DNA of 64,000 nt from Solibacillus isronensis (GTDB lineage: Bacteria; Bacillota; Bacilli; Bacillales_A; Planococcaceae), in the NCBI RefSeq assembly GCF_023715405.1, contig NZ_JAMBOC010000002.1:310001-374000 (forward strand), in the 5' to 3' direction. Each line of letters opens with the position of its first letter. The stretch's first letter is position 1. Positions 1 to 9,696 of the stretch are shown piece after piece. The position numbers and the translations under genes are program-made. The notes beneath the pieces were generated by a model, which was not told the origin of the DNA, ran no database searches, and saw only the letters and a program-made list of their open reading frames with translations.

Positions 1-465
<465 letters not shown>

Positions 466-505
466 TTATCGTATAAGATTGCTTGGGTAAATACAAATAT
501 ACTGC

Positions 506-2032
506 CTATTCAAAGTCCGATGGTACAAATTCATATAATTCATCATTGTATTTCGATAATGTTGCAGTCGAAATATTATATTTACCCGCAACTGCTTTTT
601 TCGTCACTTTGTTTTCCAGTGCCGTATGGAACGAATATTCAACAGCAGCAGCAAGCGCCGCGCGATTTTTAAACGAATAGCCTTGTTGGAATGCAATTTC
701 CCCAAGTGCAAACCATGTACTTAACACTTGCGCCACTTCCAATGAAATCGAATCATTCGTTTCTGTAATCAGTTCAGCAACTTCCATAAAACGCAGGAAT
801 TGCTGCTCTTCCTTGCTGCCGTTACTGAAATCATAGTCCAGTGCATACGCCATGCAAAGCTTTTCAATAGCCGTAAAATCCGAGACATTTATAAGAGAAG
901 GGTGTGCAACAATCTCTTGTTTATGTGCAGACCGCTTCAATAAAAACATGCCAAATAATCGGCTTGACAGATGCTCATCTGTTAGTTGACGAATGATGAA
1001 ATCACGATGATTCTCCGCGGAATTCCGTAAAATAGAGCCTTCACCCTTTGCCCACGGTTCCATTCCTTCTTTTGATGGATCCAACTGAATGAGCATTTTC
1101 CATGATTCTTTTGCAATTGATTCATGTCCTGAGAAGTAGGCTGACTGGGCAAGCCAGAAATAAAAGCCAGGCTCTCCGTCATAGCCTTTTTTACTCATAG
1201 AACGCAGCCATTTATAGGCCTCTTCATATTGCCCGATTAACGCAAATGTTGCACCGAGCTTATAACGGTTTTCCCAATCGAACGGTTGGATTTTCTTCAA
1301 TAAACCGACCAGTTCGTTCAGCTCTTCACTGCTCTTTTCGTAATACGCAAATACGGCCAAGTTGCAAAGTGCATGAAGATTGCCTTTGTTTTCACGCAGC
1401 ACTCGATATAAAAGTGCGCGTGCCTGTTCCGCATCTCCGACATAAAAATAAGCTAACGCCAGATTATTATAGGCATTCCATAGGTCTGGATACTCTTCAA
1501 TGAGCTGCTCCAGCATTTCGATTGCCGTCTTAAAATCTCCCTGCTCCATATGGCGGCGGGCCTTTTCTTGTGCCACATGCTTCGCTCCATCAAATTCGTC
1601 CATGTCATCCATTTCTTCGCCAACATAGTCGACAAACTCCAATATTTCAGAGGCGTCTTCCGTATATGCGCCATTAGGTTCCATTTCTAAATATTGTGCT
1701 GCGTATTTTTGGGCATCAGCAATGTGACCGATACAGCCCGACACTTCCGCCAGCATGAAAATGATTTCAGATTCATTCGGCTCTAAACTATAGGCTGTGT
1801 GAATTAACTCATATGCATGCTCAAAATTTTGCAGTTCCATTTCAAGTATCCCGTACTGTAGTAACACATGCGCATCATCCGGACTTAAATCCGCCGCGCG
1901 CTTAATAAATTTATATGCTTTATCCATTTCGTCTCGTTCTATTGCCTTTAAAGCTTTCTTGTAATAATAATCACCATTCGGAACAAACGACACGACATTA
2001 GTAGCTTTTGGTTTTAAACGTTTATTTTCCAA
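506..2032 (-). CDS. yvcD: TPR-repeat protein, YvcD-like
   Basis: Cytosolic protein of 508 residues built mostly of tetratricopeptide repeats. Clear TPR-like helices cover roughly residues 20-130 (pattern A..Y...IKRAADLSPDDA) and 165-310, with an acidic linker between them (GEEMDDMDEFD). The C-terminal 150 residues are helical without an obvious family signature. There is no signal peptide or membrane segment. TPR proteins act as protein-interaction scaffolds; the partner is not known. Position directly upstream of trxB matches B. subtilis YvcD, which is slightly shorter. The molecular role is unknown. Confidence 0.85.
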   Translation of the reverse strand: MENKRLKPKATNVVSFVPNGDYYYKKALKAIERDEMDKAYKFIKRAADLSPDDAHVLLQYGILEMELQNFEHAYELIHTAYSLEPNESEIIFMLAEVSGCIGHIADAQKYAAQYLEMEPNGAYTEDASEILEFVDYVGEEMDDMDEFDGAKHVAQEKARRHMEQGDFKTAIEMLEQLIEEYPDLWNAYNNLALAYFYVGDAEQARALLYRVLRENKGNLHALCNLAVFAYYEKSSEELNELVGLLKKIQPFDWENRYKLGATFALIGQYEEAYKWLRSMSKKGYDGEPGFYFWLAQSAYFSGHESIAKESWKMLIQLDPSKEGMEPWAKGEGSILRNSAENHRDFIIRQLTDEHLSSRLFGMFLLKRSAHKQEIVAHPSLINVSDFTAIEKLCMAYALDYDFSNGSKEEQQFLRFMEVAELITETNDSISLEVAQVLSTWFALGEIAFQQGYSFKNRAALAAAVEYSFHTALENKVTKKAVAGKYNISTATLSKYNDELYEFVPSDFE

Positions 2033-2181
2033 TAATATTCCTCCGAGTCATTCCGTTCAATACATTCTATATCATCAAATACGCAGGTCATTTGTTTGTA
2101 AACAAAGAAATAAGGAACGCACAGGTGTGGTCCCTTAATCAATTCTTACTATTATAGCATATTCGGCACATATGTACTAAA

Positions 2182-2204
2182 AACACGTCTGACAAAGCGG
2201 TGTT
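2182..2204 (-). terminator. Possible terminator of the his operon
   Basis: On the minus strand, AACAC-(C)G pairs with C-GTGTT across a short loop and runs into TTTT. It starts 13 bases beyond the hisI stop codon. The stem is only 5-6 bp, so this is a weak call. Confidence 0.4.
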
Positions 2205-2217
2205 AATTTTCAGGTTG

Positions 2218-2835
2218 TTACTGCTTCTTTCCTTCATGACGTTTTTGCAATACATCCAGTACTTCATAAACATCGACTTTTTGCTCTTGAAGCAATACTA
2301 ATAAGTGATAAAGAAGATCTGCTGATTCCCATTTCACTTCTTCTGCATCGCGGTTTTTTGCACCGATAACAACTTCTGTAGCCTCTTCGCCGACTTTTTT
2401 ACAGATTTTATCGATTCCTTTATCGAATAAATACGTTGTGTACGCCCCTTCAGGCATATCGATTTCACGTTGTTTAATCACTTCTACAAGCTGCGGAAGA
2501 ATTGCGACAGAGCCTGGACGTTCATTTTCTAACAAGCTTTCAGTAAAGCATGAAGTCGTTCCGTTATGACAAGCCGGACCAGCTGGAATGACTTCAATCA
2601 CAAGTGCATCCTTGTCACAGTCTGTTTTGATCGAAACTACTTTTTGCGTGTTGCCGCTCGTTGCGCCTTTATGCCAAAGCTCCTGACGAGAACGTGAATA
2701 AAACCAAGTTTCATTCGTTTCAATCGTTTTTTGGAGTGATTCTTCGTTCATATAAGCTACTGTTAATACTTCTTTTGACTGTGCATCTTGTACTACGGCT
2801 GTAATTAAGCCTTGTTCATTAAATTTTACGTTCAT
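2218..2835 (-). CDS. hisI: Bifunctional phosphoribosyl-AMP cyclohydrolase / phosphoribosyl-ATP pyrophosphatase
   Basis: Carries out steps 2 and 3 of histidine synthesis (HisIE fusion, 205 residues). The N-terminal half is the HisI cyclohydrolase, with WFYSRSR and the zinc-ligand cysteines (D-C-D-K-D and PAC...CF). The C-terminal half from about residue 110 is the HisE MazG-like pyrophosphatase, with the acidic helix [12 protein letters not shown] and the E-x-A-D-L-L-Y-H motif. It is the last gene of the his operon and overlaps the end of hisF by 4 bases. Length is normal for the fusion form. Confidence 0.96.
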   Translation of the reverse strand: MNVKFNEQGLITAVVQDAQSKEVLTVAYMNEESLQKTIETNETWFYSRSRQELWHKGATSGNTQKVVSIKTDCDKDALVIEVIPAGPACHNGTTSCFTESLLENERPGSVAILPQLVEVIKQREIDMPEGAYTTYLFDKGIDKICKKVGEEATEVVIGAKNRDAEEVKWESADLLYHLLVLLQEQKVDVYEVLDVLQKRHEGKKQ

Positions 2836-3590
2836 CGTACACGAACCCCTTTTTCTTTTAAGTAGCTTTTCACTTCTGCTACGCTCGTTTCTTTATAGTG
2901 GAAAATACTCGCTGCGAGTGCCGCATCTGTATCAACATCCTGCAATACTTCACGGAAGTGTTCGGCATTTCCTGCCCCGCCGCTTGCGATGACAGGGACT
3001 GTTACCGCGTCACGTACCGCTTTCGTTAATGCCAGGTCAAAGCCTGATTTTTCGCCGTCCTGATTCATCGATGTAAGAAGAATTTCTCCGGCACCTAATC
3101 GTACCGCTTCTTTCGCCCAATCGACTGCTGTCCATGTCGTTTTATTGCGGCCGCCATGAGTATATACCATCCACGTTCCGTCTTCTTCACTGTATCTCGC
3201 ATCGATTGCACAAACGATACATTGAGCCCCGAAGTAATCCGCACCTTCTTTAATAAGCTGCGGGCGTTCCAGTGCAGATGTGTTGACCGATACTTTATCG
3301 GCACCCGCACGTAAAATACGCTTCATATCATTGATCGTTCGGATTCCGCCGCCTACTGTAAACGGTATCGCCAATGTTGCTGCCGTTTGACGGACAACAT
3401 CGACCATCGTTTCCCGACCTTCATGCGAAGCGGAAATATCAAGAAATACAAGCTCATCAGCGCCTTGCTCATCATAAAATTTAGCTAACTCTACAGGATC
3501 GCCTGCATCACGCAATTCTACAAACTGTACCCCTTTTACAACACGTCCTTCTTTCACATCAAGACATGGAATAATTCGTTTTGTTAACAT
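2832..3590 (-). CDS. hisF: Imidazole glycerol phosphate synthase, cyclase subunit HisF
   Basis: TIM-barrel cyclase that uses ammonia from HisH to turn PRFAR into IGP and AICAR. The 252-residue product starts at [12 protein letters not shown], with catalytic Asp11. The second catalytic Asp lies in CAIDAR, and the phosphate-binding loops GGGI and SGGAG are present. The ATG at 3588-3590 was chosen because AAGAGGG precedes it and families start here; a 9-residue in-frame extension upstream lacks support. It overlaps the hisH stop by 7 bases. It is HisF and not HisA: the sequence matches the cyclase family throughout. hisA, normally between hisH and hisF, is absent. Confidence 0.97.
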   Translation of the reverse strand: MLTKRIIPCLDVKEGRVVKGVQFVELRDAGDPVELAKFYDEQGADELVFLDISASHEGRETMVDVVRQTAATLAIPFTVGGGIRTINDMKRILRAGADKVSVNTSALERPQLIKEGADYFGAQCIVCAIDARYSEEDGTWMVYTHGGRNKTTWTAVDWAKEAVRLGAGEILLTSMNQDGEKSGFDLALTKAVRDAVTVPVIASGGAGNAEHFREVLQDVDTDAALAASIFHYKETSVAEVKSYLKEKGVRVR

Positions 3591-4204
3591 ACGCCCTCTT
3601 TCACTCCCTGTGTCCAAGCCGTCAATAAATACACGCCAAACGGCCCTGACTTTTCTGGATGGAACTGCATACCTGTAAAATTATCTTTTGCCACAATGCC
3701 CGGTACTTGAACGTGTTCATAATCAGCTGAGGCGATCAGCTCCATCTCATCGATGCCGCTCGCATAGTATGAGTGAACAAAGTAGACATGACGTTCTTGC
3801 GGCAAGTCTTCATTATTTAACCATGCTGGTGTTTGGTTTAATTTCAGCTCATTCCAGCCCATATGTGGAATACGTGTAACATCAGTAAAGCGCTGAATAC
3901 GGCCTTTGAAGATGCCAAGACCTTTCGTTTGGGCCACTTCATCGCTTTCCTCAAACATCAGCTGCATCCCAAGGCAAATGCCAAGCAACGGCTTTTTCGT
4001 CGTTTTAATGAAGTCGATGAGCCCCGTTTCTTCCAGACGTTTCATCGCATCTGGAAAAGCTCCTACACCCGGCAGCACATAAGCATCTGCCGCTTCCAGC
4101 TGTTCCATATCACTTGAAACAATTACTTGTACATCCAATCGCTTCAATGCCTGTTCGACACTAAACAGATTGCCCATTCCATAATCAATTACACCTATCT
4201 TCAC
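3584..4204 (-). CDS. hisH: Imidazole glycerol phosphate synthase, glutaminase subunit HisH
   Basis: Class I glutamine amidotransferase that feeds ammonia to HisF. The 206-residue protein has the nucleophile Cys77 in GICLGMQL and the His182/Glu184 pair in FHPEKSG, so the triad is complete. It overlaps hisB upstream by 4 bases and hisF downstream by 7, which implies translational coupling. The direct hisH-hisF junction is unusual for this operon, since bacilli normally place hisA between them. Confidence 0.97.
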   Translation of the reverse strand: MKIGVIDYGMGNLFSVEQALKRLDVQVIVSSDMEQLEAADAYVLPGVGAFPDAMKRLEETGLIDFIKTTKKPLLGICLGMQLMFEESDEVAQTKGLGIFKGRIQRFTDVTRIPHMGWNELKLNQTPAWLNNEDLPQERHVYFVHSYYASGIDEMELIASADYEHVQVPGIVAKDNFTGMQFHPEKSGPFGVYLLTAWTQGVKEGVC

Positions 4205-4794
4205 GTTAACAGCCCCTTTGTTGATGGCACACCTTTTACACGTGGATCGATTTCAACCGCTGCATCCAATGCACGTGCCGTAGCTTTAAAAATCGCTTCA
4301 ATAATATGGTGTGTATTATGGCCGTAAGGAACGATGACATGCAGGTTAATACGCGCTTCCAGTGCAAACTTCCATAAAAACTCATGGACAAGCTCTGTAT
4401 CAAAGTTCCCTACTTTCGCATTGAGTTCCGGTGTAACGCGGTATTCCAAATGCGGACGGTTTGAGCAGTCAACGACAACTTGCGCTAATGCGTCATCCAT
4501 CGGTACAAATGCAGTACCGTAGCGTTTGATTCCTTTTTTATCGCCTAACGCTTCTCGGAATGCTTGTCCTAACACAATTCCGATATCTTCTGTCGTATGG
4601 TGATCATCAATCCATGTATCCCCGTCCGCCAATATTTTGCCGTCAAATAATCCATGCTTGATAAATAGATCGAGCATATGGTCCATAAAGCCAACACCTG
4701 TTTTAATGTCGGCTTGACCTGTACCGTCCAAGTTGAGCTCTATTTTAATTTTTGTTTCATTTGTATCGCGATCGATTTTTGCAAAACGTGTCAT
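4201..4794 (-). CDS. hisB: Imidazoleglycerol-phosphate dehydratase
   Basis: Dehydrates imidazole glycerol phosphate to imidazole acetol phosphate (step 6 of histidine synthesis). This is the single-domain form (197 residues), without the phosphatase domain of enteric HisB. The manganese-ligand motifs are intact: GFMDHMLD near residue 35, DDHHTTED near 63, and HNTHHIIEA near 160. It starts directly after the hisD stop and overlaps hisH by 4 bases. Confidence 0.97.
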   Translation of the reverse strand: MTRFAKIDRDTNETKIKIELNLDGTGQADIKTGVGFMDHMLDLFIKHGLFDGKILADGDTWIDDHHTTEDIGIVLGQAFREALGDKKGIKRYGTAFVPMDDALAQVVVDCSNRPHLEYRVTPELNAKVGNFDTELVHEFLWKFALEARINLHVIVPYGHNTHHIIEAIFKATARALDAAVEIDPRVKGVPSTKGLLT

Positions 4795-6075
4795 TTATTC
4801 TTCTCCTTTATCCCAGCCGCGCGATTCTACCGCTCTTGCATGTCCTTCCAACCCTTCAAGTCGTGCAAGACGCGCAATCTTCGGCGCATTTTGTTGCCAA
4901 GTTTTTTCGCTATAATAAACAACGCTCGTGCGCTTAATAAAATCATCGACATTCAAGCCACTTGCAAAGCGCGCTGTTGAGTTCGTCGGTAATACGTGAT
5001 TTGTGCCTGCAAAGTAATCCCCTACCGGCTCCGAGCTATAGCGGCCGATAAAAATTGCACCGGCATGTGTAATCATTTCCGAAACCTTTTCAGCATTATC
5101 CGTAATGACTTCCAAATGTTCAGGTGCCAATGAATTGACAGCACGTACCGCATCTTTAATGGATTCTGCTACGTAAATATGCCCGAAGTTTTCAATCGAT
5201 TTTCGTGCAATCGATTGTCGCGGCAGTTTTGATAATTGAATCTCGACTTGATCTGCCACTGCATCCGCCAAGTCATCGCTTGTTGTAATCAGGACAGCAC
5301 ATGCTAATGTATCATGCTCTGCCTGTGATAGCAGGTCAGCAGCAATTTCATCGGCATACGCACTTTCATCCGCTAAAATACAAATTTCAGACGGGCCTGC
5401 AATCATATCAATCGCCACTTCACCGAATACTTCACGCTTCGCCAATGCAACGAATATATTTCCCGGACCTGTAATTTTATCTACCGGAGCAATCGTTTCC
5501 GTACCGTATGCTAATGCAGCAATCGCTTGTGCGCCGCCTACTTTATAAATTTCCGTCACACCTAAAATATGTGCTGCAACGAGTACAGCTTCCGGCAATT
5601 TCCCGTCATTTCCTGCAGGTGATGTAATGACAATGCGTTTTACTCCCGCCACTTGCGCCGGAATAACATTCATTAACACAGAAGAAGGATAGGCTGCAGA
5701 TCCGCCTGGCACATACAATCCAACTGCATCAAGCGGTGTAATTCGTTGCCCTAAATACGATCCGTCTTCTAACGGCAACTGGAATCCCGTACGTTTTTGT
5801 TCTTTATGATAGCGATAAATATTATCTGCTGCTTCCTGTAAATCGCCGTATAATTGCGGATCAAAATTTTTAACCGCTTCAACGATTTCACTTTCGGCTA
5901 CGCGTAAGTTCTCCGGTGCAAAGCCATCCCACTTTTCACTGTAATATTTAATCGCCGCATCACCTTTTGTACGCACATCCTGAATGACTTCACGTACCGT
6001 TAGCAGCTGCTGTTCATTGCCTTGCTCGAGTTGGCGTTTTAAAGAAATATCGTTATCCAAAATTGTTATTTTCAT
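4795..6075 (-). CDS. hisD: Histidinol dehydrogenase
   Basis: NAD-dependent, zinc-containing enzyme for the last two oxidations from histidinol to histidine. The product is 426 residues from the start MKITILDND. The signature around ITGPGNIFVALAK...GEVAIDMIAGPSE and the zinc-site region SQAEHD are present. The ATG at 6073-6075 is preceded by AAGAGGGG at a suitable distance; an in-frame upstream start adds nine residues without support. It sits between hisG (14-base gap) and hisB. Confidence 0.97.
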   Translation of the reverse strand: MKITILDNDISLKRQLEQGNEQQLLTVREVIQDVRTKGDAAIKYYSEKWDGFAPENLRVAESEIVEAVKNFDPQLYGDLQEAADNIYRYHKEQKRTGFQLPLEDGSYLGQRITPLDAVGLYVPGGSAAYPSSVLMNVIPAQVAGVKRIVITSPAGNDGKLPEAVLVAAHILGVTEIYKVGGAQAIAALAYGTETIAPVDKITGPGNIFVALAKREVFGEVAIDMIAGPSEICILADESAYADEIAADLLSQAEHDTLACAVLITTSDDLADAVADQVEIQLSKLPRQSIARKSIENFGHIYVAESIKDAVRAVNSLAPEHLEVITDNAEKVSEMITHAGAIFIGRYSSEPVGDYFAGTNHVLPTNSTARFASGLNVDDFIKRTSVVYYSEKTWQQNAPKIARLARLEGLEGHARAVESRGWDKGEE

Positions 6076-6089
6076 CTCGTTGGCCCCTC

Positions 6090-6713
6090 TTATTTCACAC
6101 ATTTTTTCAAGCGTGTAACTAAATCTTGAATGCGGTCACTCTTCATGCGATAGCTTACAGGATTCGCGATTAAACGGGATGAAACTTCGGCAATATGTTC
6201 ATATTCCACTAAGCCGTTTTCCTTCAGTGTACGACCCGTTGAAACGATATCGACAATGCGATCGGCCAAGCCAATCATCGGTGCCAGTTCAATCGATCCG
6301 TTCAGCTCAATAATCTCAACCTGCTCGCCGATTCCTTTATAATACTTCATCGCGATATTCGGATACTTCGTCGCAATACGCGGCGCAATTTCGTTAATTG
6401 TTGTATTTGGTAAACCTGCTGAAGCGATATAGCATTCGCTGATTTTCAAATCAAGCAGCTCATGGACAGTTCGGCGCTGCTCAAGTAAAACATCTTTACC
6501 CGCAATTCCGATATCTGCAACCCCATGCTCGACATAAACCGGTACGTCCATAGGTTTCGCTAAAATAAAGCGAATGTTTTCCTCCGGTATTTCAATCATG
6601 AGTTTACGCGACATTTCCACTTCTTCAGGAAGGTTAAAGCCAGCCTCCAGCAGCATTTCATAAGCTTCTTCAAAAATACGGCCTTTTGGCATCGCAATTG
6701 TTAGCTGTGTCAT
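6090..6713 (-). CDS. hisG: ATP phosphoribosyltransferase, short form HisG
   Basis: Catalyses the first committed step of histidine synthesis, joining PRPP and ATP. At 207 residues (start [16 protein letters not shown]) it is the short form, lacking the C-terminal regulatory domain. Such enzymes need HisZ to form an active, feedback-regulated complex, and hisZ lies immediately upstream. The PRPP-loop motif [14 protein letters not shown] is intact. The start was chosen for its GGGAGG site; a 10-residue in-frame extension would overlap hisZ. Confidence 0.96.
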   Translation of the reverse strand: MTQLTIAMPKGRIFEEAYEMLLEAGFNLPEEVEMSRKLMIEIPEENIRFILAKPMDVPVYVEHGVADIGIAGKDVLLEQRRTVHELLDLKISECYIASAGLPNTTINEIAPRIATKYPNIAMKYYKGIGEQVEIIELNGSIELAPMIGLADRIVDIVSTGRTLKENGLVEYEHIAEVSSRLIANPVSYRMKSDRIQDLVTRLKKCVK

Positions 6714-6717
6714 TTGT

Positions 6718-7884
6718 TTACGCCTCCCTGCTATTGTATTCATTAACGATTTTAAAGTGAGCTTTTAATGCCTCGATATTTTCGATGCCTTCGTATGATT
6801 GGAAAGTTACTTGCTTTCCTTGTTCACGCAGCAGTTGTACTGCCTCCAGTGCTTCTGCAAAACGCTCAGCTGCGAACAATACAAGCACTTCCTCTTTGTC
6901 GACGTTGATTTTCGGCATTGCTTCAAATACACGGTCAACACGTAAACCAAAACCGGTTGCACCGACTTGCGAACCAAAATGCTGCATTAAGCCGTCATAA
7001 CGTCCGCCATTTCCTAACGGGAATCCGCTGCCTGAAGCAAACACTTCAAATAACATCCCTGTGTAATAACTCATATGACTTGATAATGTGAAATCGAATG
7101 CGATGTACTTTTCATAACCTGCAGCATCCAAAATTCTCCCCAAGTTTCGCATATATTCCAGCGCATCATTTTTGCGCACATATTTTTCGATTGCTTCAAT
7201 TGAAGGAAGGCTGATTGCATCTTCAATATAGGCTAACAGGGCATCGGATTTTGTTTTCGGCAGATCAAATGCCAGTACCGCTTCTTCAAACCCGACAAAA
7301 TTTCGTTGTACAAGTAGCTCATTTAAATCATCTGCCTGTGCATCACTTTCTGTATAATCCTTTAAAATGCAGCTTAAAACCCCTGCATGTCCGATTGTTA
7401 CTTTGAAATCTGTAATTTGATAGGCCTTTACTAAATCGATGGCCGTCATGATCACTTCTGCATCGGCATATACGGAATTGTCACCAATCAGTTCAATTCC
7501 CATTTGATCAAATTCAGCTGGACGCCCTCCTTCACGCTGTTGCGCACGGAACACATTTGCAAAATAGGCAAGGCGTTGTGGAATTTTCTCTTTCAGTAAT
7601 TTCGATGTCGCAACACGGGCAATCGGTGTTGTCATATCAGGTCGTAGTACAAGGGTATTTCCTTGGCTATCAACCAATTTAAAAAGTCGTGCGTCGGAAA
7701 TTGCAGATGCTTTCCCGATCGTATCGTAATATTCAACAGATGGTGTTTTTATAAATTCATAACCGCGCTCACGTAGCAATGTTCGTCCAGTTGAGCGGAT
7801 TAATTCAAGTTTTTCATAAATTTCCGGTAATGTGTCACGCATTCCAAGTGGCTTTTCAAACATTTTAATCGATGACATTTTCAC
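6718..7884 (-). CDS. hisZ: ATP phosphoribosyltransferase regulatory subunit HisZ
   Basis: Histidyl-tRNA-synthetase-like protein without aminoacylation function; it binds HisG and confers histidine feedback. The 388 residues show class II synthetase motifs: motif 2-like [12 protein letters not shown] and [20 protein letters not shown], and a motif 3-like [11 protein letters not shown] variant ([12 protein letters not shown]). The start is either GTG at 7882-7884 or ATG six bases later; both follow a weak GGATG site. First gene of the his operon, 4 bases before the hisG start, downstream of a clear promoter. Confidence 0.95.
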   Translation of the reverse strand: MKMSSIKMFEKPLGMRDTLPEIYEKLELIRSTGRTLLRERGYEFIKTPSVEYYDTIGKASAISDARLFKLVDSQGNTLVLRPDMTTPIARVATSKLLKEKIPQRLAYFANVFRAQQREGGRPAEFDQMGIELIGDNSVYADAEVIMTAIDLVKAYQITDFKVTIGHAGVLSCILKDYTESDAQADDLNELLVQRNFVGFEEAVLAFDLPKTKSDALLAYIEDAISLPSIEAIEKYVRKNDALEYMRNLGRILDAAGYEKYIAFDFTLSSHMSYYTGMLFEVFASGSGFPLGNGGRYDGLMQHFGSQVGATGFGLRVDRVFEAMPKINVDKEEVLVLFAAERFAEALEAVQLLREQGKQVTFQSYEGIENIEALKAHFKIVNEYNSREA

Positions 7885-7925
7885 ACATCCTAATTTTTAT
7901 ACTTGGTTAAATTCTGTATACCGCA

Positions 7926-7957
7926 CTTTAGTATACTAGAGTGTTAAATCACTAGTG
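7926..7957. promoter_or_regulatory. Twin palindromes in the his leader, candidate operator
   Basis: Two adjacent palindromes lie just downstream of the his -10 box: CTTTAGTATACTAGAG (7926-7941; perfect 10-bp core TAGTATACTA at 7929-7938) and CACTAGTG (7950-7957, perfect). Both carry CTAG or CTA/TAG half-sites like those bound by TrpR-family repressors, and a TrpR-family protein (HisR/YerC type) is reported for his operons of Firmicutes. Their position across the start region fits repression by roadblock. Operator function is inferred. Confidence 0.5.
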
Positions 7958-7966
7958 TATGAAAGT

Positions 7967-7995
7967 ATTTTACTGCTACTTATGGTCGTAGTCAA
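7967..7995 (-). promoter_or_regulatory. SigA-type promoter of the his operon
   Basis: Minus-strand -35 TTGACT (7990-7995) and -10 TAAAAT (7967-7972) are separated by exactly 17 bases, about 85 bases upstream of hisZ. The leader is too short for a T-box and none is visible. Confidence 0.75.
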
Positions 7996-8090
7996 TGGAT
8001 TCATACAAATATTTAGTTAATTTAATTTTCTGATATATTTTCATATTATACATCATCTTTTACCAAATTCAGTTATGTGGAGGAAAAGAC

Positions 8091-8117
8091 ATGAAAAAAT
8101 ACCCATCTCCGCGTTAG
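8091..8117 (+). other. Eight-codon mini-ORF with a strong ribosome site
   Basis: ATG followed by MKKYPSPR and a stop, preceded by GGAGG at 8079-8083 with ideal spacing. It faces away from the his operon, between the his promoter and the end of yvoF. It may be a leader peptide remnant or the stub of a gene lost by deletion. No downstream coding sequence on this strand is convincing. Confidence 0.25.
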
Positions 8118-8138
8118 TTGGAAATGGATATTCTACAT

Positions 8139-8669
8139 TTAATTTTGCCAAACCGGCTTGTCATTCTTTTTCCGTTCTGCCATTTGTTCTGCAGTGAAAA
8201 TAATGCGCATCGGGTTGCCGCCTGCCATTGCGCCTGCCGGTACGTCCTTATGCACCAATGTCGCCGCAGAAACGATTGCCCCATCTCCAATTTTCACACC
8301 CGGTAAAATCGTCGAGTTTGCGCCAACCATAACATTGCTGCCAATTTCGACATCACCGAGACGATATTCTTCGATTAAATATTCATGCGCTAAAATTGTC
8401 GTATTAAAGCCGATGATCGAATTATCGCCGACTGTAATACGCTCCGGAAACATGGAATCAGGCATGACCATCAATGCCAATGATGCCTCTTTGCCGATTT
8501 TCATTTTTAAAAACGAGCGGTACAGCCAGTTTTTCCATGCCATAACTGGGGTAACCCGTCCAATTTGGATGACAATAAAGCATTTCATCACTTTCCAAAA
8601 GGAAACGGTATTATAAACTTTCCATAATGAATTCGCACCTTGAACTTTGTAGCGTTCTGTTCTGCGCAT
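8139..8669 (-). CDS. yvoF: Left-handed beta-helix acyltransferase YvoF
   Basis: Probable sugar or lipid-precursor O-acetyltransferase of the hexapeptide-repeat family, 176 residues. Isoleucine-rich hexapeptide turns (VGDNSIIGFNTTILA, IGSNVMVGANSTILPGVKIGDGAIVSA) form the beta-helix, with the catalytic histidine likely in ILAHEY. The C-terminal GGNPMRII loop is typical. It immediately follows ppaX, and the order hprK-lgt-ppaX-yvoF is as recalled in B. subtilis. The substrate is not established. It is separated from hisZ by a 254-base gap containing the his promoter. Confidence 0.88.
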   Translation of the reverse strand: MRRTERYKVQGANSLWKVYNTVSFWKVMKCFIVIQIGRVTPVMAWKNWLYRSFLKMKIGKEASLALMVMPDSMFPERITVGDNSIIGFNTTILAHEYLIEEYRLGDVEIGSNVMVGANSTILPGVKIGDGAIVSAATLVHKDVPAGAMAGGNPMRIIFTAEQMAERKKNDKPVWQN

Positions 8670-8671
8670 GC

Positions 8672-9313
8672 CTACTCCCCTTTCACAATATCCAGTAAAT
8701 CACGCATATGATGAAGCATATAAGTCGGCTCATAGGACATTAAATAGTCGACTCCTTTAGCAGACCAAGCAACACCCGCTGTTCGGACACCTGCATTTTT
8801 CCCGCCTTCAATATCATGCGAGTTGTCGCCAATCATGATTGCTTCCTCTTTCCCGACACCTAGCTTTTCGAGTGCTAATAGAACTGGTTCCGGATGTGGC
8901 TTCACATGCTCCACATCATCAAAACCGACAATGACATCGAAAAACTGTTCCGCACAAAGTACTTTTAAACCGCGGGCAAGACTTTCTCTTGCTTTCGTTG
9001 AAACAATCGCCATTTTGATGCCTAAATTGTGGAGCTCTTCCAACGTTTCGACTACTGCATCATAGCTTGTTACTAAACGGTCATGGTTGATTGCGTTCCA
9101 CTCTTTATATTTCCCGATCATTACATCGGTTTCACCCGGTGTTAATTCGTCAAACGTCTGTTTTAATGACGGACCGATGAATCTTAGGCAGTCTTCTGTC
9201 GAATATTGCCCGGGAAATTTTTCGTCAAAAATATACATGAATGTCTGGATGATTAAATCATTTGTATTTAATAATGTGCCGTCAAAATCAAACAGCAATG
9301 CTTTTGTTTTCAT
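8672..9313 (-). CDS. ppaX: Pyrophosphatase PpaX (HAD family)
   Basis: HAD hydrolase that removes pyrophosphate made by HPr kinase/phosphorylase when it dephosphorylates HPr-Ser-P. The 213 residues contain motif I DFDGTLLNT, motif II VSTKA, the Lys of motif III in VKPHPEP, and motif IV MIGDNSHD. Context with hprK, lgt and yvoF supports PpaX over other HAD-IA phosphatases. In this genome a 380-base spacer carrying a GC-rich repeat separates it from lgt, so it may have its own promoter. Confidence 0.9.
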   Translation of the reverse strand: MKTKALLFDFDGTLLNTNDLIIQTFMYIFDEKFPGQYSTEDCLRFIGPSLKQTFDELTPGETDVMIGKYKEWNAINHDRLVTSYDAVVETLEELHNLGIKMAIVSTKARESLARGLKVLCAEQFFDVIVGFDDVEHVKPHPEPVLLALEKLGVGKEEAIMIGDNSHDIEGGKNAGVRTAGVAWSAKGVDYLMSYEPTYMLHHMRDLLDIVKGE

Positions 9314-9425
9314 ACTGAAGAATGCCCCTTTTAAAAAACCGCTCGCACTAATGCAAACGGTGTTAACTAGTATTTCCCTAAATGGCGGTGATTTTTATTT
9401 CAAGAATTATTTCCCTACTTAATAG

Positions 9426-9650
9426 GGGGTTTATTTCCATTTCAGGTCGGACGCTTTCCGCGGGCACGGCCTTACACGAACGTCTCAGGCGTCGGTGCTC
9501 CTGCCACTTCGCTTTCGTCGCAAATAAATTTTGCTGTTCCCGCAGGAAGCTTGCTTGTAGCGAAAGGCACTAGCCGTCAGCTTGTGTTTTTGCAGTGCGA
9601 AAGGTGAAACCGTCAGCACGAACACTCGCCTCCCCTCCATTCCAATCAAC
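9426..9650 (+). repeat. GC-rich intergenic repeat, copy 1 (long)
   Basis: This holds most of the 383-base gap between lgt and ppaX. It shares with copy 2 (31625-31732) the 27-base block starting GGTCGGACGCTTTCC, the block GTCTCAGGCGTCG, and the 25-base right end finishing CCATTCCAATCAAC. About 100 extra bases sit between the blocks. The GC content is well above its surroundings. There is no open frame of note. The left end is degraded compared with copy 2. Confidence 0.85.
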
Positions 9651-9696
9651 CAGCTTTTTTAATTATTTTGCTTACTTACTTAACTTCTAACAAAAA

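Noticed and set aside
8158..8616. A 152-residue plus-strand frame opposite yvoF
   Set aside because: yvoF has a clear family match over its full length; the opposite frame has no ribosome site or family features.
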